Shown in pieces: positions 52,633 through 62,560 of a stretch of 64,000 nucleotides of DNA (position 1 is its first letter; every line of letters begins with the position of its first letter). Origin of the DNA: Asanoa hainanensis (GTDB taxonomy: Bacteria > Actinomycetota > Actinomycetes > Mycobacteriales > Micromonosporaceae). Position numbers and translations under genes: made by a program. Location of the stretch: assembly GCF_900188485.1 (NCBI RefSeq), contig NZ_FZPH01000004.1, positions 411,552-475,551 on the forward strand, written 5' to 3'. A model generated the notes under the pieces. That model was not told the DNA's origin, searched no databases, and saw nothing but the letters and a program-made list of their open reading frames with translations.

Positions 52633-53391
52633 ATGAGCCCGCCGCCGATCCGGGCGTTGTGGAGCGTCGACGCAGCTCAGCCAGGTGGTGCGGAACTGGA
52701 CGACGAGGCCCTGACCAGGTGCTACGCGCGTGGCACGGCGCCGACAGTTCGTGTCAATTTCGTGACCAGCGTCGATGGCGCGGTCGAGGTCGACGGCTAC
52801 TCGGCGGGCCTGTCCGGGCCGGCCGACAAGCGGGTGTTCGGCATCCTGCGCAAGGTCTGCGACGGCCTGCTGGTCGGCGCCGGCACCATGCGCCACGAGG
52901 GCTACCGCGCGATCAAGCTCGACGAGCCGCGCCGGGCCTGGCGGCTGGCCCAGGGCCTGCCCGCCGTGCCGACCCTGGTGGTGGTCTCCGGGCGGCTCGA
53001 CGTCGACCCGGCGTCCCCGGTGTTCACCGAGGCACCCGTCCGGCCGGTCGTGCTGACCACTACCGTGGCCACCGCGCCGAAGGGCCTGGACCAGGTCGCC
53101 GACGTGGTACGCGTCGGCGAGCGCGAGCTCGACCTCACCGCGGGTCTGGCCGTCCTGCGCGAGCGCGGGCTGAACCAGATCCTCTGCGAGGGCGGCCCGC
53201 ACCTGCTCGGCACGCTGACCGCGGCGGACCTGGTCGACGAGCTGTGCCTGACCGTGTCGCCGCTGCTGGCCGGCCCGGGCGGGGGCCGGATCACCGCCGG
53301 ACCGCACCGCGCCGGCGGCCCGCTGCCGCTCCGCCTGCACCACTCGCTGCTCGGCGACGACCTGCTGCTGCTCCGCTACACGCGGCGCTGA
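52633..53391 (+). CDS. Pyrimidine reductase family protein (RibD C-terminal type)
   Basis: 252 residues: VNFVTSVDGAVEVDGYSAGL, DGLLVGAGTMRHEGYRA, ILCEGGPHLLGTL and LTVSPLLAGP match the RibD reductase/DHFR-like fold, which reduces a pyrimidine or pterin intermediate with NADPH. It is a stand-alone copy without a deaminase domain and not near rib genes. Its 3' end overlaps the membrane-protein gene by 16 bases. Confidence 0.85.
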   Translation: MSPPPIRALWSVDAAQPGGAELDDEALTRCYARGTAPTVRVNFVTSVDGAVEVDGYSAGLSGPADKRVFGILRKVCDGLLVGAGTMRHEGYRAIKLDEPRRAWRLAQGLPAVPTLVVVSGRLDVDPASPVFTEAPVRPVVLTTTVATAPKGLDQVADVVRVGERELDLTAGLAVLRERGLNQILCEGGPHLLGTLTAADLVDELCLTVSPLLAGPGGGRITAGPHRAGGPLPLRLHHSLLGDDLLLLRYTRR

Positions 53392-54683
53392 CGGCGCCGG
53401 CGGACGATCCAGAGCAACACCAGGAACGGCGCCGCCACCAGCAGGTACGCCCAGGCCGGCGCGGCCCAGATCGACGGCTCCGGGGGCGTCCGGCCGAACG
53501 AGCCGGCCCGGAGCAGGTCCTCCGGGACCTCCAGGTTGGAGACGCCCGGCGGGGTGTCCACCAGCGTGTCGACCGCGCCGTCCGGCCGGAGCGCGACCAG
53601 CGTCCGGTGCTCGGGATCGGTCCGGCTCGCGCTGTAGGTGAGCACCGCGTCCCCGCCGCGCCAGCCGACGACCTCGTCCGGCAGCCCCTCGATCGGCACC
53701 GGCCGAGTGACGATGTTGCCGGTGTTGGCGTCGGCCAACTCCAGGCGCCAGCGCCGGTCGGTCATCCGCTCCGGCTCACACGGGTCCGCACAACCTTCGA
53801 AGGCGAGCATCGCCAGCAGGCCGCCGTCCGGGGTCCAGGCGGCCCGCCCGGCCAACTCCCGGTCCCGTGCGGAGCTGTCGATCGTCCACTCCGGGGCGCC
53901 GGTGCGCGCGTCCATCACCGACAGCCGGCGCCCGTTGTCGGCGTAGCCGATCGAGCCCTCGACGGCGATCCGGGCGCCGTCCGGCGACCAGGCCGCCGCC
54001 GTGTACGAGTTGAACCGGCCCACCGCCACATACCGTTTGGCACCCGTACGCAGGTCGACGGCGACGAGGTCGTCGGGCTTGGCCGGGTCGTTGTCCGGCA
54101 CGTTGTCCGTGCCGTACGTGATCACGTGGTCGTCGTTGGAGACGCCGATCAGCAGTTCCCTGCCGTCCGGCGAGAAGGCGAGCGGCTGACCCCAGATCGG
54201 CTCGCCGGACAGCTGCCGCTGCTTGCCCGTGGTCAGGTCGAGCAGCCGCAGCCCCGGGCCCACGTAGTAGCGGCCGTCCGGGGTGAGCAGGCCGTCGCCC
54301 TCGCCGATCCGCTGGTAGATCAGGCGATAGGCGCCCTCGGCGCCGACCACGACGCCGGTGCCCTCCAGATAGCGGGTCTTCGACGTGAAGAACACCAGCG
54401 CCGCGGGCCCGGGTGGCCCGGCCGGCCACTGCCCGACCTTGGCCTGCCAGAGGTGCGGCAGCTCGACCCGCGACGGCACCGCGCCGGGCCGGTCCGCCGG
54501 CACGATCGCGGCCCGGCGGTGCGCCGCCCACTCCGGCAGCGTCACCGCGAGGACCAGGACCAGCACCGCCGCGACCGCGTAACCGAGCCGGCGCCGCCGG
54601 CGCAGCCGCCGTCCCGCACCCCACAGGTCGTCCGGCAGCCGGGCGGGCGTCATCTCGCCGGCGAGCTCCTTGAGCTCTTTCAT
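53376..54683 (-). CDS. Membrane-anchored beta-propeller protein of sigma-factor locus
   Basis: 435 residues. A basic region (RRLRRRRRLGY) and a hydrophobic segment (AVAAVLVLVLAVTLPEWA, about 34-52), then a WD40-like/TolB propeller (for example LAFSPDGRELLIGVS, AAWSPDGARIAVEGS) and a C-terminal hydrophobic segment (WAYLLVAAPFLVLLWIV). Its ATG overlaps the sigma-gene stop by ATGA. In place of a normal anti-sigma factor it may sense the outside and control the sigma factor; I see no zinc-binding anti-sigma motif. Confidence 0.75.
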   Translation of the reverse strand: MKELKELAGEMTPARLPDDLWGAGRRLRRRRRLGYAVAAVLVLVLAVTLPEWAAHRRAAIVPADRPGAVPSRVELPHLWQAKVGQWPAGPPGPAALVFFTSKTRYLEGTGVVVGAEGAYRLIYQRIGEGDGLLTPDGRYYVGPGLRLLDLTTGKQRQLSGEPIWGQPLAFSPDGRELLIGVSNDDHVITYGTDNVPDNDPAKPDDLVAVDLRTGAKRYVAVGRFNSYTAAAWSPDGARIAVEGSIGYADNGRRLSVMDARTGAPEWTIDSSARDRELAGRAAWTPDGGLLAMLAFEGCADPCEPERMTDRRWRLELADANTGNIVTRPVPIEGLPDEVVGWRGGDAVLTYSASRTDPEHRTLVALRPDGAVDTLVDTPPGVSNLEVPEDLLRAGSFGRTPPEPSIWAAPAWAYLLVAAPFLVLLWIVRRRRQRRV

Positions 54684-55183
54684 CGCGCCTCCCGCAGGTC
54701 CGCGAGCTCCGGGGCGGTAGTCCGCAGCCGGGCCAGCGCGTCCCGGGTGTTGCTCTTCACGGTGCCGACCGAGCAGCCGAGCACCTCGGCCGTCTGCGCC
54801 TCGGTGAGGTCCTCGAAGTAGCGCAGCACCAGCACGGCCCGCTGTTTCGGGGTCAGCCTGCGCAGGGCCTGCCGCACGGTCAGCTCGGTGTCCACGTCGC
54901 GCCCGCGGTCGGCGACGGCGGTTTCGGGCAGGTCGGCGTGCGGCCGGTCGACCAGGCGGCGCCACCGCCACCAGGAGACGTGCTGGTGGTAGAGGACCCG
55001 GCGGACGTACGGGTCCGGGTCGCCGCCGGCGGAGATCTTCTCCCACCGGCTGGCGACCTGGACGAGCGCCTGCTGCACCAGGTCCTCCGCGAGATGCCGG
55101 TCACCCGTCAGCAGGTAGGCGGCCCGCGACAGGCCCACCAGCCGCGCCGCGACGTAGTCGCGGAACGAGTCCTCAGCCGCCAT
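54680..55183 (-). CDS. SigE-family ECF sigma factor
   Basis: 167 residues with region 2 (LVGLSRAAYLLTGDRHLAED, LVQQALVQVASRW) and region 4 (ALRRLTPKQRAVLVLRYFED, VLGCSVGTVKSNTRDALARL). This SASP/SigE-like ECF group is common in actinomycetes. It forms a two-gene operon with the propeller membrane protein. The divergent gene at 55246 is 62 bases away. Confidence 0.92.
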   Translation of the reverse strand: MAAEDSFRDYVAARLVGLSRAAYLLTGDRHLAEDLVQQALVQVASRWEKISAGGDPDPYVRRVLYHQHVSWWRWRRLVDRPHADLPETAVADRGRDVDTELTVRQALRRLTPKQRAVLVLRYFEDLTEAQTAEVLGCSVGTVKSNTRDALARLRTTAPELADLREAR

Positions 55184-55245
55184 ATCTGGTTACACGCTTC
55201 CCGGGGCTCGTTCGGAGGGGTGGTCGGGAGGCTAAGTTTGCGGGT

Positions 55246-56118
55246 GTGGGTCGGCAGCGGGGGCAGGGGCGGCGGGTGGTCGCCCAGATTGGGTCGGGCG
55301 TCGCCGAGCTGTTGCCCGACCATGACCGGCCGCGCGCGTACACGTTGCTGGTCGATGGCGCACCGCAGTCGCACGTCGACCTGGACGATCCCACCTACCT
55401 CGAGTTCGAGTACGTTCGCCGGATCGCCGCCTCGCTCGACCTGACCGCGCCGCCGTCGATGCCGCTGCGGGTGCTGCACCTCGGCGGCGGCGGGCTGACC
55501 CTGGCCCGCTACATCGCCGCCAGCCGCCCCGGCAGCCGGCAGCGGGTGGTCGAGGCCGACGCCAAGCTGGTCGCCTTCGTCCGCGAGCACCTGCCCTGGC
55601 CCACCGACCCCAAGCTGAAGCTGCGCGTCGGCGACGCCCGCACGGAGCTGACCAAGGCCCGCGACGACGAGTTCGACGTGGTGATCGTCGACGTCTTCTC
55701 GGGCGCCCGCACCCCGGCCAGCGTCCGCTCCGTCGAGTTCGTCCACGAGGCGGCCCGGGTGCTGCACCCGGACGGCCGCTACCTGGTCAACATGACCGAC
55801 GGGCCGCCGCTCGTCCTGGCCCGCGCCCAGGTGGCCACCGTGTCCGACGTGTTCCCGCAGGTCGCCCTGGTGGCCGACTCGTCGGTGCTGCGCGGACGGC
55901 GGTTCGGCAACCTGGTGCTGACCGCCGCCAACACCCCGCTGCCGACCGCCGCCCTCGCCCGCCGGGTGGCCGGCGACTGGTTCCCGGGCCGGCTGCTCAC
56001 CGGCGACGACCTGACCCGTTTCGCCGGTGGTGAGACGGTGGTCACGGACGCCGCCGCCACCCCGTCCGCCCCGCCCCCGGTCGGCATGTTCGGCCCCCGT
56101 CCGAAGATCGAGGAATGA
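55246..56118 (+). CDS. Spermidine synthase-like methyltransferase-fold protein
   Basis: 290 residues with a Rossmann-type SAM/aminopropyl fold: PLRVLHLGGGGLTLARYIAA (glycine loop), VVEADAKLVAF, VGDARTELTKARDDEFDVVI. The N-terminus keeps YLEFEYVRRIAASLD, as in PABMT/spermidine-synthase-like proteins. GTG at 55246 is the start by length. Its last 4 bases overlap alkA. Real activity is not shown; many of these are not spermidine synthases. Confidence 0.8.
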   Translation: MGRQRGQGRRVVAQIGSGVAELLPDHDRPRAYTLLVDGAPQSHVDLDDPTYLEFEYVRRIAASLDLTAPPSMPLRVLHLGGGGLTLARYIAASRPGSRQRVVEADAKLVAFVREHLPWPTDPKLKLRVGDARTELTKARDDEFDVVIVDVFSGARTPASVRSVEFVHEAARVLHPDGRYLVNMTDGPPLVLARAQVATVSDVFPQVALVADSSVLRGRRFGNLVLTAANTPLPTAALARRVAGDWFPGRLLTGDDLTRFAGGETVVTDAAATPSAPPPVGMFGPRPKIEE

Positions 56119-57026
56119 TGGCCGACGTGCGGCGGGTGATGCGGCTTCCGGAGCACTACCACCTCGGCGGCTCGGTCGGTCCGATCGTGATGCGCCACTG
56201 GGACCCGTGCGCCAGGTTCGTCGGCGACACGTTCTGGTGGGCGACCCACACCCCGGACGGGCCCGCCTCGCTCGCTTTGAGCCGCGCTGGTCAGGAGCTG
56301 ACCGCCACCGGGTACGGGCCGGGCCGGGAGTGGGTGGTCGCGCGCGCCGACGCGGTGGCCGGGCTGCGGGACGACCTGACCGGTTTCGCGGAGCTGGCGG
56401 CGACCCACCCGGTGGTCCGCGAGCTGGCCCGCGTCCATCGCGGCCGGCGCATCCCCGCGACCGGGGTCGTCTTCCCCCGCCTGATGCGGGCCATCTTCGA
56501 GCAGAAGGTGACCGGCAAGGAGGCGTCCAAGGGCTACGCCGGGACGCTGCGTGCTTTTGGAACGCCCGCGCCCGGCCCGCTCGAAGGCCTGCTGCTGCCG
56601 CCCCTGCCCGAGGTGATCGCCGCCCAGCCCTACTGGGTCTTCCACCCGTTCGGCGTCGAGCAGAAGCGGGCCGACACGCTGCGCCGGGCCGCCGCCGAGG
56701 CCGCCCGGATCGAGCGCTGCGCGACGGCGGAAGAGGCGACGACCCGGATGCGGGCGATCCGCGGCATCGGCCCCTGGACGGCGGCCGAGGTGGTCCGGAT
56801 CGCGTACGGCGACGCGGACGCGGTCAGCGTCGGCGACTTCCACATCCCGAACACGGTGGCGTGGCACCTGGCCCGCGAGCCCCGCGCCGACGACGCCCGA
56901 ATGCTGGAGCTGCTGGAGCCGTTCCGCGGCCACCGCGGCCGGGTCTGCATGCTCCTGGAAGCCACGGGAGTCATGGCCCCGAAGTTCGGCCCGCGCATGC
57001 CGATCCGGTCGTTCGCGCGGTTCTAG
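56115..57026 (+). CDS. DNA-3-methyladenine glycosylase (AlkA-like)
   Basis: 303 residues of the HhH-GPD family: helix-hairpin-helix MRAIRGIGPWTAAEVVRIAY and the catalytic Asp241 in VGDFHIPN. It removes alkylated purines from DNA. The start overlaps the upstream gene by ATGA, and the stop overlaps the convergent DUF1990 gene by 4 bases. I see no iron-sulfur cluster motif, so AlkA rather than endonuclease III. Confidence 0.88.
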   Translation: MMADVRRVMRLPEHYHLGGSVGPIVMRHWDPCARFVGDTFWWATHTPDGPASLALSRAGQELTATGYGPGREWVVARADAVAGLRDDLTGFAELAATHPVVRELARVHRGRRIPATGVVFPRLMRAIFEQKVTGKEASKGYAGTLRAFGTPAPGPLEGLLLPPLPEVIAAQPYWVFHPFGVEQKRADTLRRAAAEAARIERCATAEEATTRMRAIRGIGPWTAAEVVRIAYGDADAVSVGDFHIPNTVAWHLAREPRADDARMLELLEPFRGHRGRVCMLLEATGVMAPKFGPRMPIRSFARF

Positions 57027-57511
57027 CTCTTCACCAGTCTTCTCAGCGCTCGGGCGCACCACGCCGCGTAGGTCCGTTGGAAGAGCCGTGCTCCCGGACC
57101 GGCCGCCTTCATCAGGAACCCGGCCGGCACGCTGAACGCGGTCACCTCGAACCAGGTCACCCCGTCTTCCCCCTGGCTGACGACGAACGACTCCTCGCCC
57201 CGCGCCGGATGCCCGGGCAGCGTCCCGTACCCCCAGCCGGCCTTGTTCGGCTCGTCGACGACCCACACCACGCGACACGGCGCGGGCAGCGGCCCGATGT
57301 GCATGGTCACGTCGACACCCGGTGCGGCTTTTGCCGAGGCCGTGTCCACCTTGATGCCGGCGGCCCGGTGCATCCGCCAGGTCAACACCGCCTCCGCGGC
57401 GACCGCGAACACGTCACGCCCGATCGCGGTGCGGTAGCGCAGGTGCCGGTAGCCGGGCGGCAACTCGCCGGTCTCGGTGGCGCCGACTTCGGCGTAGGTC
57501 AGGGGCGTCAC
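57023..57511 (-). CDS. DUF1990 family protein
   Basis: 162 residues with the DUF1990 starting motif PLTYAEVGATETGELPPGYR and the later GYGTLPGHPARGEESFVVSQ. Function is unknown; the fold is SRPBCC-like. ATG at 57511 is 15 bases from the MerR stop at 57527, so it may be the last gene of that operon. Confidence 0.88.
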   Translation of the reverse strand: MTPLTYAEVGATETGELPPGYRHLRYRTAIGRDVFAVAAEAVLTWRMHRAAGIKVDTASAKAAPGVDVTMHIGPLPAPCRVVWVVDEPNKAGWGYGTLPGHPARGEESFVVSQGEDGVTWFEVTAFSVPAGFLMKAAGPGARLFQRTYAAWCARALRRLVKS

Positions 57512-57526
57512 GTCGTCTCCGTCCGG

Positions 57527-58312
57527 TTAGGCGCTGACTCGCTGGCGGAGCAGCTCGTTGAGGCGGATCCACGCTGGTGAGTACTCGCTCACGTGCGTGG
57601 CCAGCAGCGCCTGCTCGTCCTTGGACACCGTCTCCTGGATGGTCATGCGGGCCGTCTCGACCCCGGTGGCCCGGGCCTCCTGGCGCAGTCGCTCGGCCAT
57701 CACGTCGGCCAGGGCGTCGAGCCGCGGATCGTCGGGACGCCAGTCGTACGCGCGATCGTAGGTCAGGTAGAACTCCCGGAACGCGGGGTCGGCCAACTGC
57801 TCGCGTTTCAGGGCGATCCACTCCAGTGCCGTGTCCGGATAGTTCGCGGTCAGCATGATCCAACCATCGCGCTCCATGCGTACGCCGCGCTCACTCACCC
57901 CGAGCTCGCGCAGCTGCTGGAGGTAGTCGGCGATCTCGGCGGGCAGGAACAGGCGATCGCCGCCGACCAGATCGGCGAGTCGGGTCCGGCGCTGTCGGAG
58001 CTCGTCGATCTGCCGCTCCAGCGCCGCGTCGATCTCCGCCACCGCCTCGGCGAAGTGAGCCGGGTCGGCCGTCATCAGCTCCTGGATGCGCGGCAACGGC
58101 GTACCCGCCTCGGCCATGGTCTTGATCCGGATGAGGTCCACGATCGCCTGGGCGTCGTAGCGGCGGTAGCCGGAGGAGTCCCGCTCGGGCTCGGGCAGCA
58201 GGCCCGTCTGGTGGTAGTGGCGCACCGCGCGGACCGTCACGCCGACGTACTCCGCGAGCCGTTTGATGGTGAGCAACGCGGGTCCTCCTCGGCTCATGTT
58301 CAACCGGCTCAT
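57527..58312 (-). CDS. MerR family transcriptional regulator
   Basis: About 261 residues: an N-terminal MerR winged helix (LLTIKRLAEYVGVTVRAVRH, YHQTGLLPEPERDSSGYRRY), a coiled coil (ALERQIDELRQRRTRLAD, about 100-130) and a C-terminal effector domain of unknown type. The ATG at 58312 overlaps the permease stop by ATGA, so it is the third gene of the DrrAB-like operon and probably autoregulates it through the inverted promoter at 60024-60121. Confidence 0.88.
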   Translation of the reverse strand: MSRLNMSRGGPALLTIKRLAEYVGVTVRAVRHYHQTGLLPEPERDSSGYRRYDAQAIVDLIRIKTMAEAGTPLPRIQELMTADPAHFAEAVAEIDAALERQIDELRQRRTRLADLVGGDRLFLPAEIADYLQQLRELGVSERGVRMERDGWIMLTANYPDTALEWIALKREQLADPAFREFYLTYDRAYDWRPDDPRLDALADVMAERLRQEARATGVETARMTIQETVSKDEQALLATHVSEYSPAWIRLNELLRQRVSA

Positions 58313-59085
58313 TGTGCACGGCCCTGGCGGAAGGCGGAGAGCGCCCAGGTCGCGCCACCCGCCGCGATCACCACGCACCAGGCGACGGCGATCACGCCGT
58401 TGTGGCCGATCGGCGTGCCGGTCAACAGTCCGCGGACCGTCTCGATGGCCGGCGTGAACGGCTGGTACTCGGCGAACTGGCTCACGCCGGCCGGCATCGC
58501 CGAGGCCGGGGCGAACGCGCTGCCGACGAAGGGCAGGAACACGATCAGCATGGGTGCGTTGCTGGCCGCCTCGGGGGTCGCCGACACCAGCCCGAAGGCG
58601 ACGGCCAGCCAGGTCAACGCGAAGGTCAGCACCAGGAGCAGGCCGATCGCGCCGACCCAGGCGCCCGCCGTGGCGTGCGGACGGAATCCCAGCAGGACGG
58701 CGACGAGCGTGACCGCCGCCGTGCTCGCCACGGTGGTGAGCATGCTGTTGACGACATGGGCCGACAGGAACGCGACCCGGGAGATCGGCATCGTCCGGAA
58801 CCGGTCGACGATGCCCTCGGTCAGGTCGACGCAGATGGCGACCGCGGTGGCCATGCTGCCCGACGCCACCGCGGTGATGATGATCCCGGGTGCGAGGTAG
58901 CCGATGTACCCGCCGGTGCCGACGGGCAGCCCGGCGCCGAGGGTGCGCCCCAGCACGCCCACGAACAGCAGCAGCATGATGACGGGGCCGAAGACCGACC
59001 CGATGGTCATGGACGGGTAGCGCAGGGTGTGGCGGACGTTGCGGCGCAGCATGGTGGCGGTGTCAGCGAACGTGTGCTTCTTCAT
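58309..59085 (-). CDS. ABC-2 permease (DrrB-like)
   Basis: 258 residues with about six membrane segments and the ABC-2 pattern (LRYPSMTIGSVFGPVIMLLL, DLTEGIVDRFRTMPISR). It resembles the daunorubicin-resistance exporter permease DrrB. It follows the DrrA-like gene by 11 bases. Substrate unknown; antibiotic or lipid export likely. Confidence 0.88.
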   Translation of the reverse strand: MKKHTFADTATMLRRNVRHTLRYPSMTIGSVFGPVIMLLLFVGVLGRTLGAGLPVGTGGYIGYLAPGIIITAVASGSMATAVAICVDLTEGIVDRFRTMPISRVAFLSAHVVNSMLTTVASTAAVTLVAVLLGFRPHATAGAWVGAIGLLLVLTFALTWLAVAFGLVSATPEAASNAPMLIVFLPFVGSAFAPASAMPAGVSQFAEYQPFTPAIETVRGLLTGTPIGHNGVIAVAWCVVIAAGGATWALSAFRQGRAQ

Positions 59086-59096
59086 GGCCGGATTCC

Positions 59097-60023
<927 letters not shown>

Positions 60024-60026
<3 letters not shown>

Positions 60027-60121
60027 GCCGCCATGCTCGAAGGTTGACGCTGGGTCAAGGTCCAGCCCTGACTTTCGGGCTTGACCATGACGCCGCGTCA
60101 GCCTTCGAGCATGGCGGCATG
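60024..60121. promoter_or_regulatory. Inverted duplicated MerR-type divergent promoter
   Basis: The 20 bases CATGCCGCCATGCTCGAAGG at 60024-60043 recur as reverse complement at 60102-60121, and similarity continues inward with a few mismatches. Each half has a -35 (TGGACC for the minus gene, complement 60059-60064; TTGACC at 60081-60086), a 20-base spacer containing a dyad (TTGAC-N5-GTCAA; TGACGC-C-GCGTCA), and the same -10-like GAGCAT next to an ATG. Long spacers with central dyads are the MerR-activated promoter form. Confidence 0.75.
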
Positions 60122-61054
60122 TTGAAGCCGTGGAAGCAGTGGCACCGCCCCCTGATCACGAACGTGACCCTCATGATCGGACTCGCGCTGGTCGCGGGAG
60201 TGGGCGTGCTCGTCGACCAACGCATGCTGCTGGGCGAGTCGGTGTGGATAAAGCCGATGAAGTTCGGCATCGCGTTCGCGCTCTACTCGGGCACGCTCGC
60301 CTGGCTGCTGACCCGACTGGAAAGGGCGCGGCGGTTCGGCTGGTGGTTGGGCACCCTGTTCGCGGTGTCCGCCACGATCGAGGTCGCCGGCATCACGGTG
60401 CAGGCGGCCCGCGGCACGTTCAGCCACTTCAACACCGACGTCGCGGACCCGATCACCGCGGCGGCGACGCAGGCCCTCACCACCGGCGTAGCCGCGCTGT
60501 TCCTCATGCAGCTCGGGATCGCCGCCGTCCTGCTGGTCCAGCGGGCCGGTGACCGGGCCTTCCGCCGGGCCGTACGCGCCGGGATCACCCTGTCCACGCT
60601 CGGCATGATCGTCCCGATCTACTGGATGGTCACCGAGCTCGACCGACGCACGGTCGTCGACGCCAACGGCCGGCAGATCACGATGTACCAAGGCCACGGA
60701 ATCGGCGACCCGGACGGCCACGGCATGCCGATCACCCACTGGAGCACCACGGGCGGCGACTACCGGGTGCCCCACTTCGTCGGGCTGCACGGCATCCAGG
60801 CCCTGCTGCTGGTCGCGGCGGTGCTCGGCGCGCTCGCCACGCGGGTCGCCTGGCTACGCAGCGAGCAGGTCCGCACCCGGCTCGTCGGCGTCGCCGCCCT
60901 CGGCTACGCCGGGGTGTTCGCCACGGTCACCTGGCAGGCGGGCCGCGGCCAGTCACTGATCCACCCGGACGCCCTGACGGTCATCGCCCTGGCCGCCGTC
61001 GTGACCTGCACGATCGCCCTGGCCATCGCGTCGGTACGCCGCACCGCACCCTAA
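60119..61054 (+). CDS. Hypothetical multi-pass membrane protein
   Basis: 311 residues with about eight hydrophobic segments. Notable: SVWIKPMKFGIAFALYSGTL, AGITVQAARGTFSHFNTDVA and GQSLIHPDALTVIAL. I do not know a function, though proteins like this exist in actinomycetes. ATG at 60119 is inside the inverted promoter, so it probably responds to the same MerR regulator as the DrrAB-like exporter. It converges on ohr with a 4-base overlap. Confidence 0.75.
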   Translation: MLKPWKQWHRPLITNVTLMIGLALVAGVGVLVDQRMLLGESVWIKPMKFGIAFALYSGTLAWLLTRLERARRFGWWLGTLFAVSATIEVAGITVQAARGTFSHFNTDVADPITAAATQALTTGVAALFLMQLGIAAVLLVQRAGDRAFRRAVRAGITLSTLGMIVPIYWMVTELDRRTVVDANGRQITMYQGHGIGDPDGHGMPITHWSTTGGDYRVPHFVGLHGIQALLLVAAVLGALATRVAWLRSEQVRTRLVGVAALGYAGVFATVTWQAGRGQSLIHPDALTVIALAAVVTCTIALAIASVRRTAP

Positions 61055-61476
61055 TCCGCGATCTGAAGCTCGACGGGGATGTTGCCGCGGGTGGCCCGGG
61101 AGTAGGGGCAGACCAGGTGCGCGGCGTCGGCGAGCTCCTTGGCCGTGCCGGGTGCGACGTGGGGCAGGTGGACGACGAGGGTGACCGCCAGACCGAGAGC
61201 GTCGTCCTCCGCGTTTCCGATGCCGACCCGGCCGGTGACCGTGGAGCCGGTCAGGTCCGCGTCGGTGTGGCGGGCTACCAGGCGCAGCGCGCTGTGGAAG
61301 CAGGCGGCGTAGCCCGACGCGAACAGTTGTTCCGGGTTGGCGCCGTTGCCTGTCCCGCCGAGCTCGGGCGGCATGGCCAGGTCGAGGTCGACGCGGCCGT
61401 CCGCGGTGGCGACGTGACCATTGCGGCCGTCACCCGTGGACACGGCCTCGGCGCTGTAGAGAACCTTCTTGAGCAT
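61051..61476 (-). CDS. ohr: Organic hydroperoxide resistance protein
   Basis: 141 residues, standard length for Ohr/OsmC. The two reactive cysteines are Cys59 (SGYAACFHSAL) and Cys123 (HLVCPYSRATRGN), spaced as in Ohr. It reduces organic hydroperoxides with lipoyl or other thiols. ATG at 61476. An AraC-type regulator is divergent; no OhrR is seen nearby. Confidence 0.93.
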   Translation of the reverse strand: MLKKVLYSAEAVSTGDGRNGHVATADGRVDLDLAMPPELGGTGNGANPEQLFASGYAACFHSALRLVARHTDADLTGSTVTGRVGIGNAEDDALGLAVTLVVHLPHVAPGTAKELADAAHLVCPYSRATRGNIPVELQIAD

Positions 61477-61542
61477 GACGTTCCTTCCGGCTGGACGTCC
61501 GCTCAGCGTATGAACGGCAGCACGGGCGTTCCATGGCGGAGA

Positions 61543-61570
61543 GTCTTGCTTCTATGTCTGATCGTCTTGC
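61543..61570. promoter_or_regulatory. Direct-repeat operator candidate, ohr/araC gap
   Basis: GTCTTGC at 61543-61549 and again at 61564-61570, spaced by exactly 21 bases (two helical turns), as AraC-type dimers prefer. It lies between ohr and the AraC-type gene. Confidence 0.45.
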
Positions 61571-61599
61571 ACGGGCATTGTGGACGATACGATCGGGCG

Positions 61600-62517
61600 A
61601 TGGATCCGCTCAGTGACGCCATCGGGGCCATGCGCGTCGGGCGGCCGCACTCGACCGAGATCCGCAAGCGGGCACCGTGGCGGGTGCGCGCCGAGCCGTT
61701 CTCCGGCGCCGGCTTCCACGTGGTCCTCGAAGGGACGTGCTGGCTGCTTCCACCCGATGGCGCGCCGGTCGCGCTCGGTGCGGGCGATGTCGTCTGCCTG
61801 CCGCACGGCAGCGGGCACACGTTGGCCGACAGCCCGTCGACGCCGGCGGCCGGTGCGTCCTCGGCCCTCCTGCCGGAGCTCGCGCCGGTCACCGACGACG
61901 GCGCCGGGGCAGCGGCGGTCCTGCTGTGCGGCGCCTACACGCTCGACCGGACGCGGCCACATCCGTTGTTCGCGGAGCTGCCCGAGGTGATCCATCTGCC
62001 GGCTCGGGCCGATCACCGCGGACCGCTGCACGCCGCCGTGAACCTGCTCGGTGACGAGGTCGCCAATCCCGAGCACAGAACCGAGGCCGTCGTGTCGGCC
62101 CTACTGGACGTGCTGCTGCTCTACATCGTGCGGGCCTGGCTCACGCAACGGACCGCGGACGACGAGCCGGTGACCGGGTGGGCCGCGGCACTGCGGGACC
62201 CGGTGGTCGCGGCGGCGTTGCGCCACATCCACGAAGAACCGACTCAGCCGTGGACGGTCGAGACCCTCGGTGCCAAGGCCGGACTGTCCCGGGCAGCCTT
62301 CGCACGCCGGTTCACCTCGCTGGTCGGCCAACCACCACTCGCCTATCTGACCTGGTGGCGGATGACCCTGGCGGCACGGCTGCTCCGCGACAGCGACAAA
62401 CCGCTACCGGCCATCGCGCACCGCACCGGGTACACGTCCGAGTTCGCCTTCGCCAAGGCCTTCAAGCGAGAGCACGGCCTACCTCCAGGGCAGTACCGCC
62501 AGCGCTCGCGAAACTGA
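61600..62517 (+). CDS. AraC family regulator with cupin domain
   Basis: 305 residues: an N-terminal cupin (FHVVLEGTCWLLPPDGAPVA, LGAGDVVCLPHGSGHTL) and a C-terminal AraC helix-turn-helix (GLSRAAFARRFTSLVGQPPL, AHRTGYTSEFAFAKAFKREH). ATG at 61600. This cupin-6 AraC type commonly controls a divergent oxidoreductase or peroxide-related gene; here that gene is ohr. Confidence 0.9.
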   Translation: MDPLSDAIGAMRVGRPHSTEIRKRAPWRVRAEPFSGAGFHVVLEGTCWLLPPDGAPVALGAGDVVCLPHGSGHTLADSPSTPAAGASSALLPELAPVTDDGAGAAAVLLCGAYTLDRTRPHPLFAELPEVIHLPARADHRGPLHAAVNLLGDEVANPEHRTEAVVSALLDVLLLYIVRAWLTQRTADDEPVTGWAAALRDPVVAAALRHIHEEPTQPWTVETLGAKAGLSRAAFARRFTSLVGQPPLAYLTWWRMTLAARLLRDSDKPLPAIAHRTGYTSEFAFAKAFKREHGLPPGQYRQRSRN

Positions 62518-62560
62518 GGCGCACGGTCGACGCGCGGGTCCCGGCGGAAACCCGAGCGCG

